Below, piece after piece: positions 38,217 to 45,761 of a stretch of DNA of 63,246 nt. The stretch comes from JBAWXE01 sp037144255 (lineage in GTDB: Bacteria; Bacteroidota; Bacteroidia; Chitinophagales; Chitinophagaceae). The notes beneath the pieces were generated by a model. It saw nothing but the letters and a program-made list of their open reading frames with translations. It made no database searches and was not told the DNA's origin. The DNA lies in NCBI GenBank assembly GCA_037144255.1, contig JBAWXE010000007.1, positions 1 through 63,246 on the forward strand. The letters run 5' to 3'. Position 1 is the stretch's first letter. Each line of letters starts with the position of its first letter. A program made the position numbers and the translations under genes.

Positions 38217-38236
38217 TGTGGATAACCTGTGGATTT
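38217..38236 (+). other. Two DnaA-box-like sequences in tandem
   Basis: TGTGGATAA (38217-38225) is the exact reverse complement of the consensus DnaA box TTATCCACA. TGTGGATTT follows at 38228-38236, 11 bp later and in the same orientation. They lie just upstream of the -7 element of the TPR gene. Two boxes are too few for an origin, but could be a DnaA-responsive operator or titration site. Confidence 0.3.
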
Positions 38237-38285
38237 TTTGACATTGACTTAACAATAGGGTATTTACAATCGCATTTTATTTCGT

Positions 38286-38293
38286 TAACTTTG
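38286..38293 (+). promoter_or_regulatory. Putative -7 element of the cytoplasmic TPR gene
   Basis: TAACTTTG is an exact TAnnTTTG match ending 10 bp before the ATG at 38304, which would give an almost leaderless transcript. The second in-frame ATG (38310) may be the real start. Confidence 0.4.
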
Positions 38294-38303
38294 GTTTAAA
38301 CCG

Positions 38304-39725
38304 ATGGATATGTTTGATGATGATTTTTTCGATGAGGAGTCCGGGTCAATAGATGAGCTGCTGCAACGATACGAAAAAGTGAAAGCAGGCGAATCGATCA
38401 GCATCATGGGCGAAGAGGAGTTTGAACGTGTGGTAGAGTATTACTTCCAGAATAGCAACGAAGAGCAGGCTTTATTGGCTTGCGATATCGCCCGTACTTA
38501 TTATCCTTTCTCAGGTTCTATTTTATTACTCAAGGCAGAGATTCTTACACAGGCTCAAAAATTCGGTCAGGCACTCAAAGCTCTTGACGAAATGGAACAG
38601 TATGAACAGAACAATCTCGATGCTGTTCTCTTACGTTCCGATATTTTACTGGGCCAATTCAAATACGATCAAGCTGCTTTATTGTTGGAACAAAAAATTT
38701 CCGAATTCGAAGGCAAAGACAAGGTAGAGATACTATTAGAACTCTCTGACGTATACGACGAAAGCGAAGAATTCGATGCAGTATTTGATACACTCAAACG
38801 TGTGATCAAAATTGATAAACGCAACGAAGAGGCTTTACAAAAGATCTGCTTCTGGGCCGAATTCACTAATCGTCTCGAAGAGAGTGTTGTACTACATACC
38901 GAACTCGTAGACCGCGATCCATATAATACGCTTGCTTGGTTCAATCTCGGCGCTGCTTTTCAGGGCCTCAAACTATACGAGAAAGCTATCGATTCCTATG
39001 AATATTGTGTAGCTATCGATGAAAAATTCGAATTCGCTTATCGCAATATGGCCGATGCCTATATGCGTATGAAATGGTACGAGAAGGCACTGGAAGTGCT
39101 AGAAAAACATCTGGAGATTTCTAAACCCGAAGATGTCATTTTCGAGGCTATGGGTTTCTGCTGGGAGAAAAAGAAAAATTTCCCTCGTGCGCGTTTCTAC
39201 TACCGTCAGGCTTCACAACTCAGCCCTCAGGACGACTCCATTTTCTATAAGATAGGTGAGACCTACGCCCGCGAAAAACAATGGGAAAAAGCAGTAAAGT
39301 CCTACTCAGTAGCTTTACATCTCAATAAGGATAATGCTGCTTACTGCATGGCCATAGGCAATTGCCTGATGGAAATGGATGTAAAAAGCGAAGCCCTAGT
39401 TTGTTACCTCAATGCTGTTCGTCTAAAACCGGGTAACAAAAGTACATGGGTAGCTTTGATCAAAGGTTTATACATAGCTAAGTATTACGACGAGGCACTG
39501 ACACAACTGGATGTAGCTCGCGAACATTGTGGCGATAAGCCCGATTTCCGCTATTTTCATGCTGGTATCATGTTCGAACAAGGCAAAACTAAAGAAGGTC
39601 TCCTCCAACTGGAAAAAGCCCTCAAAGATGCCCCTGCTCGTTCTCGCATATTTACCGATCTCAATGCGGAATACCTTATCCGCTCAGATATTGCTGAGCT
39701 CATAGGCAAGTACAAAAAGAAATAG
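38304..39725 (+). CDS. Cytoplasmic tetratricopeptide-repeat protein
   Basis: 473 residues, acidic, no signal or membrane segment. After an acidic leader (MDMFDDDFFDEESGSIDELL) the protein is built of about ten TPR-like helix pairs. The clearest are NTLAWFNLGAAFQGLKLYE, FAYRNMADAYMRMKWYE, SIFYKIGETYAREKQWE and AAYCMAIGNCLMEMDVKSE, with the G/A and Y/F spacing of TPRs. It is likely a protein-protein scaffold widespread in Bacteroidota; partner unknown. A perfect 13-bp hairpin terminator begins 18 bp after the stop. Confidence 0.85.
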   Translation: MDMFDDDFFDEESGSIDELLQRYEKVKAGESISIMGEEEFERVVEYYFQNSNEEQALLACDIARTYYPFSGSILLLKAEILTQAQKFGQALKALDEMEQYEQNNLDAVLLRSDILLGQFKYDQAALLLEQKISEFEGKDKVEILLELSDVYDESEEFDAVFDTLKRVIKIDKRNEEALQKICFWAEFTNRLEESVVLHTELVDRDPYNTLAWFNLGAAFQGLKLYEKAIDSYEYCVAIDEKFEFAYRNMADAYMRMKWYEKALEVLEKHLEISKPEDVIFEAMGFCWEKKKNFPRARFYYRQASQLSPQDDSIFYKIGETYAREKQWEKAVKSYSVALHLNKDNAAYCMAIGNCLMEMDVKSEALVCYLNAVRLKPGNKSTWVALIKGLYIAKYYDEALTQLDVAREHCGDKPDFRYFHAGIMFEQGKTKEGLLQLEKALKDAPARSRIFTDLNAEYLIRSDIAELIGKYKKK

Positions 39726-39742
39726 TCTCAGCTCATCATAGT

Positions 39743-39776
39743 AAAACCTCATAGCGCATTTGCTATGAGGTTTTTT
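39743..39776 (+). terminator. Rho-independent terminator after the TPR gene
   Basis: AAAACCTCATAGC - GCATTT - GCTATGAGGTTTT is a perfect 13-bp stem, and the T-run continues to 39776. The ATG at 39765 lies inside the descending arm, so it cannot be a sensible start for the next gene. Confidence 0.9.
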
Positions 39777-41288
39777 ATGCTCCTATTTTTACCACATCAT
39801 TTATTCAGTATATTTATTGTACTCTTTTTATCATTTCTAAATATCACTCTTACGAAAAAGCTCATCACATTCATACTGTCTGTTGTTTGTATCACATGTC
39901 TTTCATGTGCCTCAGGCAATGCTCCGGAGCATACAACAGCTACAATTTCTCAGGCTCCTACTCATTCTTACGATAACTCATTAGCTTCCGGAAAAGTAAT
40001 AGATACTGTAGTTTGTCATGCCGATGCCGGCCAGTCTTACTCTTTATACTTACCCACTCATTACGACACTTCCAATCCATACCCTTGCATCTACTTCTTC
40101 GATGCTCATGCACGTGGTGTATTGCCTCTCTATATGTATAAGGAATTAGCCGAACAATATGGCTTTGTGTTCATAGCTTCCAATACCTCTAAAAATGGCA
40201 TTGCATGGGAACAAACCAATGCCCTCGTCAATACCTTAATGTCCGATACTCGTGCTCGTATCCATATCGATCCTAAACGCATATATACCTCCGGCTTTTC
40301 AGGTGGTGCTCGTGTTGCTAGTACTATTGCCATGCAGGATGGCAGTATAGCTGGTGTTATCGGTTGTTCTGCCGGTTTCCCACAATTCCAAAACCCCTTT
40401 CAAAATAAATTCAACTATTTCGGTTTGGTAGGCAATTATGATTTTAATCTACAGGAAATGCTCCAATTAGATGAAGCCATGAATACTAGTAATTTCCCTC
40501 ATCAGCTACTTACTTACAATGGCATTCATGACTGGCCTGTAGCTGCCGATTTCCAAACTGCACTGCTTTGGATGCTGTTACGCGAAATGAAAGATAAAGT
40601 TCTATCTTCTAATGAAACTACCCTCCATTCTTTCATTACAGATTGTAATCATCGTATCTCTGTCTTACGCATCAGTTCCAACTGGATAAACTTACATCGT
40701 CTATTAGATGCCACAGTAAAATTATTAGATGGGCTTACCGATGTATCAACTTATAGAAAGCAACTATCCGATCTCGAAAAAAATACTACTTATACCAACG
40801 CACTGAAATTACAGAACGATCTACAACAAGCTGAACTCACTGCCCAACAACAATTAGGAGCACAGTTCACCTCTCACGACGAAAAATGGTGGGCAGCCAC
40901 CATTGCTGATATGAATGCAAAAAGTAAGAATTCAAAAGATATACAGATAGCCCACATGAACCGTAGAGTGCTCAGCTACTTGGGGCTGGTAGCATACATG
41001 AATACCAATCATGCTATTAGCACAGATGATCTCTCTCATGCACAAACCTATCTGAATGTATTTAAAATGGCCGACCCTAAAAACCCCGATGGCAGCTATC
41101 TGCAAGCTACACTATACATGAAAAAAAACGACCCCAGCCATGCACTTGCCTCACTCAGCAATGCCACCACCCTCGGCTACAACGATGTCTCACAACTCAA
41201 TACTGACCCTATATTTGCATCCCTCCACAGCAATCCAGACTTTACAAGTATTATAAACGATGCAAAGAAGAACCTTTCAAAAAAGTAG
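39777..41288 (+). CDS. Lipoprotein-like alpha/beta-hydrolase with C-terminal TPR-like region
   Basis: About 503 residues from the ATG at 39777. An earlier ATG at 39765 is inside the preceding terminator, and the true start may be further down, because the N-terminus has two hydrophobic stretches before ITCLSCASG, which looks like a signal-peptidase-II site. Residues of about 85-280 form an alpha/beta-hydrolase: SYSLYLPTHYDTSNPYPCI, IYTSGFSGGARVA with the nucleophile Ser (GxSGG), and GIHDWP with the likely catalytic His. Then follows a helical region and a TPR-like ending (YLQATLYMKKNDPSHALAS, LNTDPIFASLHSNPDF). Resembles surface esterases or PHB-depolymerase-like proteins; substrate unknown. 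Confidence 0.75.
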   Translation: MLLFLPHHLFSIFIVLFLSFLNITLTKKLITFILSVVCITCLSCASGNAPEHTTATISQAPTHSYDNSLASGKVIDTVVCHADAGQSYSLYLPTHYDTSNPYPCIYFFDAHARGVLPLYMYKELAEQYGFVFIASNTSKNGIAWEQTNALVNTLMSDTRARIHIDPKRIYTSGFSGGARVASTIAMQDGSIAGVIGCSAGFPQFQNPFQNKFNYFGLVGNYDFNLQEMLQLDEAMNTSNFPHQLLTYNGIHDWPVAADFQTALLWMLLREMKDKVLSSNETTLHSFITDCNHRISVLRISSNWINLHRLLDATVKLLDGLTDVSTYRKQLSDLEKNTTYTNALKLQNDLQQAELTAQQQLGAQFTSHDEKWWAATIADMNAKSKNSKDIQIAHMNRRVLSYLGLVAYMNTNHAISTDDLSHAQTYLNVFKMADPKNPDGSYLQATLYMKKNDPSHALASLSNATTLGYNDVSQLNTDPIFASLHSNPDFTSIINDAKKNLSKK

Positions 41289-41306
41289 TACGCATATCCA
41301 CTCGTC

Positions 41307-41939
41307 TTATTGCTTCCTGAATTTATTGACCCAAGCTCGGTTAGAATCTATAGTCCTTTTCTCATCAAACCTCTTAAAAAGTAAAGTAGAGGGCTTTAAA
41401 GTTATTTGCTTTTCAAAATTCCATACTTTAGGTATCGGTGCTACTACTTTCCAATCAACAATTGTAGAATCATCTTTTATAACACCTCTATAATATACTA
41501 GGTCATTATACCATCTAGGAGATTTATTATTCATAAATCTGTATAAAACAATAGCATAAATGGTATCAGACTTTGTATGATAGATTCCCCAAAAGTTTCC
41601 TATATTCCTCTCAGCAAATGCCACTTCATGTTTATAATAATCAACAGTTTTACTGATCGAATCAATAAAATTCGAGGTCATTATAATTCCGTTTTGGAAA
41701 AAACATACTGGATGTACTTGAAATATCTCTTTGTAAGTATCAAACTCGCCTTGTTTATGATAATTTGATTCAAAAAAAGTTTTATCATTATAATAACCAT
41801 CTAATCTTACTTTATCGTTACACTTGCCATAGTCAGTGTTGATTTCCTTAGTAAATAGATCAAGATTGTTTTCACTTTTTTTAGGTGCTGCACAACAAAC
41901 CAAAAAACATAAAGAAAATAATACAATAACAGCTTTCAT
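41307..41939 (-). CDS. Predicted lipoprotein of unknown function
   Basis: 210 residues from the ATG at 41937-41939, chosen because MKAVIVLFSLCFLVCCAAPKK is a complete lipoprotein signal (LVCC); a longer form would add 15 residues of no clear nature. The rest is mixed alpha/beta sequence rich in Asp, Lys, Tyr and Phe, with no motif I recognise (for example TYKEIFQVHPVCFFQNGII). It converges with the hydrolase gene, 18 bp apart. More AT-rich than that neighbour. Confidence 0.65.
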   Translation of the reverse strand: MKAVIVLFSLCFLVCCAAPKKSENNLDLFTKEINTDYGKCNDKVRLDGYYNDKTFFESNYHKQGEFDTYKEIFQVHPVCFFQNGIIMTSNFIDSISKTVDYYKHEVAFAERNIGNFWGIYHTKSDTIYAIVLYRFMNNKSPRWYNDLVYYRGVIKDDSTIVDWKVVAPIPKVWNFEKQITLKPSTLLFKRFDEKRTIDSNRAWVNKFRKQ

Positions 41940-42104
41940 TTGTGATAATTTAATGCTCCGACAAAATAAGAAATTTACTCTCATTTCCCTCTAGCGCTGA
42001 TTTGTAGCTATGCTCTGTGTACTAGCTAATCCATGTCTACTTTATGTCAGCCGGTTTGTAACCGGCATTCTTTCTGCTACAGCTCAATACATTTACCCTA
42101 TTTC

Positions 42105-42151
42105 AAAACCCACATGTACAGAAAATGGCTTTCCTGTACACATGGGGTTTT
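42105..42151. terminator. Imperfect bidirectional terminator hairpin
   Basis: AAAACCC (42105-42111) pairs with GGGTTTT (42145-42151), and TGTACAG with CTGTACA inside, with a few bulged bases between. Both directions leave a T-rich 3' arm. It would end the Fic gene transcript (minus) 43 bp after its stop. A smaller hairpin GCCGGTT/AACCGGC lies nearby at 42049-42065. Confidence 0.45.
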
Positions 42152-42193
42152 ATATTCGCAGCGGTTCATTTCCTTTGCACACAGTAAAAATAC

Positions 42194-43321
42194 CTAGCCT
42201 CTAAATAACTTCAGATAGCTATCCAGTATATACATTCTTCCTCTTTGTTCACCGGTTACTTCTTTCAATATTTCTAGTCTTTCCAGTTCCCTTATTAGTG
42301 TATATGCTGAGGGTAAAGATACCCCTGCTGCTGCTGCCACTTTTTCTGCATTGATCATCGGTCTTTGGTACAAATATCTGATTACTTTTTGTGATTTTGC
42401 TGCCTTGCTACCTAACGACTGTACCTTGCCATCTATTTGTTTTTGCAACTGTAAGATTCCGTCAAAAGTTGTTATCCCATTTTTAGCTGTTTCTATCACA
42501 CCTACAAGAAAAAATTTAAACCACTGGTTCAAGTCACTTTTTTCTCTCACTCTCATTAGGTTATCATAATACAAAGTTCGGTTATGTTCAAAAAAATCTG
42601 ACAGGTATAATATAGGTTGTTTAAGAATATTCTTACTCACCAAATATAATGGGATCATTAACCTACCTACCCTACCATTACCATCTAAAAAAGGATGTAT
42701 CGTTTCAAATTGATAATGGATCAATGCTATCTTCAATAATTCAGGAACAAAAATATCCTCATTATGTACAAACTTTTCTATGTCACTCATTAGGTCAGCA
42801 ATACTTGAGTGTACCGGCGGAATAAATATGGCATCATTAATGCTCGCACCACCTATCCAGTTTTGGCTTGTTCTAAATTCTCCTGGCTGCTTCTTTTCTC
42901 CCCTCACCCCTTGCATCAATACCTTATGCGTTTCTTTGATGAGGCGAGAAGAAAAAGGCAATGTATCTAACATCTTCATTGCATGATCCATTGCTTGTAT
43001 ATAATTCTGTACCTCCTCCCAGTCATCTCTTTTATCTAGTGGCACATCCTCAATATCCAATAATGCTTCTTCCATATTTGTTTGTGTACCTTCTATTTTA
43101 CTACTTTGAGTAGCTTCCTTCAGTACATGCATACTAATAAACAATTCAATGTTAGGTATATAATTTGAATACATATCTAGTCTGCCTAATTCTCTATCAG
43201 CGTGGCTTAATAACTGCATGATCTCCATATTCGTTATATGCCATTGCTTATTTATATCATTTGGTTGAAAGCTTTTATAAAAACCTTGTTTAATTTCAAC
43301 ACCGGAAATAAAATCATTCAT
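42194..43321 (-). CDS. Fic-domain AMPylase-type enzyme with N-terminal self-inhibition motif and C-terminal winged helix
   Basis: 375 residues. The Fic core is unmistakable: HPFLDGNGRVGR (HPFx[D/E]GNGRxxR), which binds ATP and attaches a nucleotide, usually AMP, to a protein hydroxyl. SSKIEGT near residue 78 fits the inhibitory helix (S/T)xxxE(G/N) at the N-terminal position (class II Fic), so no separate antitoxin is needed. The last 60 residues (MINAEKVAAAAGVSLPSAY, then TLIRELERLEILKE) are a winged-helix DNA-binding domain, suggesting autoregulation. There is no small partner gene next to it. Likely target unknown; a housekeeping or toxin role cannot be separated from sequence. Confidence 0.92.
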   Translation of the reverse strand: MNDFISGVEIKQGFYKSFQPNDINKQWHITNMEIMQLLSHADRELGRLDMYSNYIPNIELFISMHVLKEATQSSKIEGTQTNMEEALLDIEDVPLDKRDDWEEVQNYIQAMDHAMKMLDTLPFSSRLIKETHKVLMQGVRGEKKQPGEFRTSQNWIGGASINDAIFIPPVHSSIADLMSDIEKFVHNEDIFVPELLKIALIHYQFETIHPFLDGNGRVGRLMIPLYLVSKNILKQPILYLSDFFEHNRTLYYDNLMRVREKSDLNQWFKFFLVGVIETAKNGITTFDGILQLQKQIDGKVQSLGSKAAKSQKVIRYLYQRPMINAEKVAAAAGVSLPSAYTLIRELERLEILKEVTGEQRGRMYILDSYLKLFRG

Positions 43322-43689
43322 CTTAAAACTAAATTTTAATAAAGTTACACACTATTTAAAAAAAATCATTAAAAATTTAAACAGCTATGCTTATTATTTA
43401 AATTTTATTCAAAAAATTTAAATAGCGTACTTGCTTAATTAAAATATGTTTTTTTAAAATTCGTTTATTTCACAACAAAAAATCAACCCCTCATTTAGCG
43501 TAGTCTCCAACTACATCGCTGTGATATCAAATCTCCTGATTTAAAAGATAGAATCCTTCTATAATATACAAACAAATATTTGTTATCCCCTACCTCCATT
43601 TTGTATCTTTATCTCAAATGATGGTCTTCAACTAGACCAAAGTAGGGATTCCATCAAAATTTGCAATACACACCTAATATTGCAAAATA

Positions 43690-43786
43690 TTCATAGGTAA
43701 TCGTCGGTAGCAAACCGGAAATCAATCGGTAATTTTTCGGTAAAGGACCGGAAACAAATCGGTAAAACTCAGTAATCACTCAGCAA
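43690..43786 (-). repeat. Degenerate 11-bp tandem repeat, copy B (nine units)
   Basis: Read on the minus strand the units are TTGCTGAGTGA, TTACTGAGTT (10), TTACCGATTTG, TTTCCGGTCCT, TTACCGAAAAA, TTACCGATTGA, TTTCCGGTTTG, CTACCGACGA (10), TTACCTATGAA. They match the units of copy A (11821-11918) in sequence, length and number, and the block TTACCGATTTGTTTCCG is identical in both. Between two gene ends and starts, not coding. Confidence 0.85.
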
Positions 43787-43836
43787 GCCTTACAATACTA
43801 ATCTTCACATTATCAATCACTTATGAAATAAATTAC

Positions 43837-43873
43837 AAAAAAAATCCCGTACCGGAAATTACCGATACGGGAT
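43837..43873 (-). terminator. Rho-independent terminator of the RNase G gene
   Basis: On the minus strand ATCCCGTATCGG - TAATTT - CCGGTACGGGAT forms a 12-bp stem with a single G-U pair, followed by seven T (plus-strand A-run 43837-43843). It lies 20 bp after the stop. The 3' part contains TTTCCGGTACG, a unit of the adjacent 11-bp repeat. Confidence 0.92.
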
Positions 43874-43893
43874 GCTATTAAAATCTCTTGTTT

Positions 43894-45450
43894 TTATAGT
43901 TTTATCAGATCATCTGTTTTCAGATCGTAGAAATGATATTGCGTCAGTGGAGAGTTATTATCAGCTATCACCTTCACACGTATCTTATGTTTTCTATACC
44001 ATTTCCATAATATTGAATTAAAGAAGATGCCTTTCGTTAGGTATGCAGCCATTATCGGGTGCACATGCAGTGCCAGTTGTCTGTGTCCTTGGTTGATCAG
44101 GTATTGCAGGTCCTTTTCTATATCATCTACCAGCAGTATAGATGGGCCTATCTTACCGGTACCTTTACAAGTAGGGCACACTTCAGAGGTAGATATATTC
44201 AGTTCCGGGCGCAGTCGCTGACGCGTTATCTGCATCAGCCCAAATTTAGATATAGGTAGTATCGTATGCTTGGCACGGTCTGTAGCCATCAACTCTTCCA
44301 TAGCATCCAGTAGTTGCTTTTTATTATCCGGCAACTTCATATCTATGAAATCTATGATGATGATACCACCTAGGTCACGCAGACGCATTTGTCTGGCTAT
44401 TTCCTGTGCAGCTTCTATGTTCGTCACCATGGCATTCTGCTCCTGTCCGGCTTCTGCACTACGGGTACCGCTATTCACATCTATTACATGCAGGGCTTCT
44501 GTATGTTCTATGATCAGGTAGGCACCACTCGATAAATTCACTGTCTTACCAAAAGAAGCTTTCACCTGTTTAGTAATACCAAACTGATCGAAGATGGATT
44601 GTGTACCGCTATGTAGTGTTACTATCTCCTCTTTTTCAGGGGCTATACGCGACACATATTCCTTGGTCTCGGTCAGTAGTTTTTTATCGTTCACTACTAT
44701 ACGTTGAAAACTCTCACTCAATAGATCTCGCAATATAGAAGTGGTCTTATCCTGTTCACTTAGTATGATGCGTGGAGGTTTGGCACCTTTCAGATTGGTC
44801 TGTATGGTTTGCCACATCTCGGCCAGTTCCAGTATATCGGCATGCAATTCGGCAGTATTCTTACCTTCTGCAGCAGTACGTACTATTACCCCAAAGTTCT
44901 TTGGCTTGATGCTCTCTACTATCTTTTGCAAACGTTTGCGCTCATCGGCAGAATGTATCTTCCGTGATATAGCTACTACATCATTAAAAGGGGTCACTAC
45001 TACAAAACGTCCCGGTAAAGATATTTCACAACTCAGACGAGGTCCTTTGGCAGAGATAGGTTCCTTCAGTATTTGCACCATCACCTCAGGGCGTTGGGTC
45101 AGTACATCAGTTATCTTTCCCGATTTCAGTATTTCGTCTTCATTCTTGAATCTTCCGAAATCTGAACCCCAGCTAGTATTACCGTCTATAGATTGTTTAG
45201 TGAATTTAAGTAAGGAACGGAAGTAAGGGCTAAGATCTGTATAATGTAAAAAGGCGTCTTTCTCATATCCTACATCTACAAAAGCAGCATTCAGCCCGGG
45301 CATTAGTTTCTTCACTTTGCCCAGGTATAGATCACCCACCGCAAATTCATTGAGCCCGTTTTCGTAGTGTAACTCCACGAGCTTTTTATCTTCCAGTAAG
45401 GCTATTTCTACACCTTCTTCAGAAGCATTGATAATAAGTTCTTTGTTCAT
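43894..45450 (-). CDS. rng: Ribonuclease G/E family endoribonuclease
   Basis: Single-strand-specific endoribonuclease for rRNA processing and mRNA decay, cytoplasmic. 518 residues, the RNase G size, without the long RNase E scaffold tail. The S1 RNA-binding domain is at about 35-115 (GDLYLGKVKKLMPGLNAAF, VDVGYEKDAFLHYTDL). The catalytic region has HVIDVNSGTRS and GGIIIIDFIDM, with the two magnesium-binding Asp. CPTCKGTGKI is the zinc-link CxxC that joins two protomers. It is the last gene of a likely HU - TPR - small basic protein - rng unit and ends in a strong terminator. Its 195-bp leader has competing hairpins. Confidence 0.94.
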   Translation of the reverse strand: MNKELIINASEEGVEIALLEDKKLVELHYENGLNEFAVGDLYLGKVKKLMPGLNAAFVDVGYEKDAFLHYTDLSPYFRSLLKFTKQSIDGNTSWGSDFGRFKNEDEILKSGKITDVLTQRPEVMVQILKEPISAKGPRLSCEISLPGRFVVVTPFNDVVAISRKIHSADERKRLQKIVESIKPKNFGVIVRTAAEGKNTAELHADILELAEMWQTIQTNLKGAKPPRIILSEQDKTTSILRDLLSESFQRIVVNDKKLLTETKEYVSRIAPEKEEIVTLHSGTQSIFDQFGITKQVKASFGKTVNLSSGAYLIIEHTEALHVIDVNSGTRSAEAGQEQNAMVTNIEAAQEIARQMRLRDLGGIIIIDFIDMKLPDNKKQLLDAMEELMATDRAKHTILPISKFGLMQITRQRLRPELNISTSEVCPTCKGTGKIGPSILLVDDIEKDLQYLINQGHRQLALHVHPIMAAYLTKGIFFNSILWKWYRKHKIRVKVIADNNSPLTQYHFYDLKTDDLIKL

Positions 45451-45547
45451 TCTCCGTCTTTTGTCCGATCCTGCTCAGGCATACGCTGTTAAGTACAATA
45501 CCCGGGGAGACCATATTTCTAAGGTACACCCATGCAATGACAAAATC

Positions 45548-45577
45548 CCACACCTTTTGCATGTGTGGTATCACACA
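45548..45577 (-). promoter_or_regulatory. Mutually exclusive hairpins in the RNase G leader
   Basis: On the minus strand TGTGTG (45572-45577), CCACAC/CACACA (45562-45568) and GTGTGG (45548-45553) are arranged so that the central block can pair with either flank (6 bp each). This lies about 100 bp upstream of the rng ATG. Competing stems of this kind are common in autoregulated leaders. No promoter consensus is obvious nearby, so the leader may be part of a longer transcript. Confidence 0.35.
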
Positions 45578-45645
45578 GGCAAAGGGTATAAGGATTGTCT
45601 GCAAAACTCAGGAAAAAGTAAGCTTATAGCGGACCAGCCGTTATC

Positions 45646-45741
45646 CTACTTATTTTTCTTTTTATGACGGTTCTTTCTCAAACGCTTTTTGCGTTTGTGA
45701 GTTGCGATCTTATGTCTTTTTCTCTTTTTACCACAAGGCAT
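45646..45741 (-). CDS. 31-residue extremely basic protein, probably ribosome-associated
   Basis: ATG at 45739-45741, TAG at 45646-45648. The peptide begins MPCGKKRKRHKIATHKRKKR and then continues LRKNRHKKKNK: nearly two thirds Lys, Arg or His and no acidic residue. The composition and size resemble tiny ribosomal proteins and the AURKAIP1/COX24 (mS38-like) domain, and similar short basic peptides are, to my knowledge, common in Bacteroidota. Placed 20 bp after the TPR gene and 195 bp before rng on the same strand. Too short for standard gene finders. I am confident that it is translated, less so of the ribosomal role. Confidence 0.75.
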   Translation of the reverse strand: MPCGKKRKRHKIATHKRKKRLRKNRHKKKNK

Positions 45742-45761
45742 AACACAGAATTTTAAAAAAG

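Larger units (their letters stand above)
43322..43893. other. Intergenic region with 11-bp repeat copy B and the RNase G terminator
   Basis: 572 bp between the Fic gene start and the end of the RNase G gene. 43322-43480 is extremely AT-rich with repeated AATTTAAA words. 43490-43690 shows no ORF or hairpin I trust. The tandem array (43690-43786) and terminator (43837-43873) follow. The Fic promoter was not identified with confidence; TAACTTTA at about 43341-43348 (minus) is one mismatch from consensus. Confidence 0.6.

Noticed and set aside
42010..42204. 64-codon plus-strand frame between the lipoprotein and Fic genes
   Set aside because: Covers the imperfect terminator hairpins and ends in the Fic gene; no recognisable protein features.
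45428..45667. 79-codon plus-strand frame in the rng leader
   Set aside because: Opposite to the leader and small-peptide gene, with no family pattern. The minus-strand structures explain the region better.
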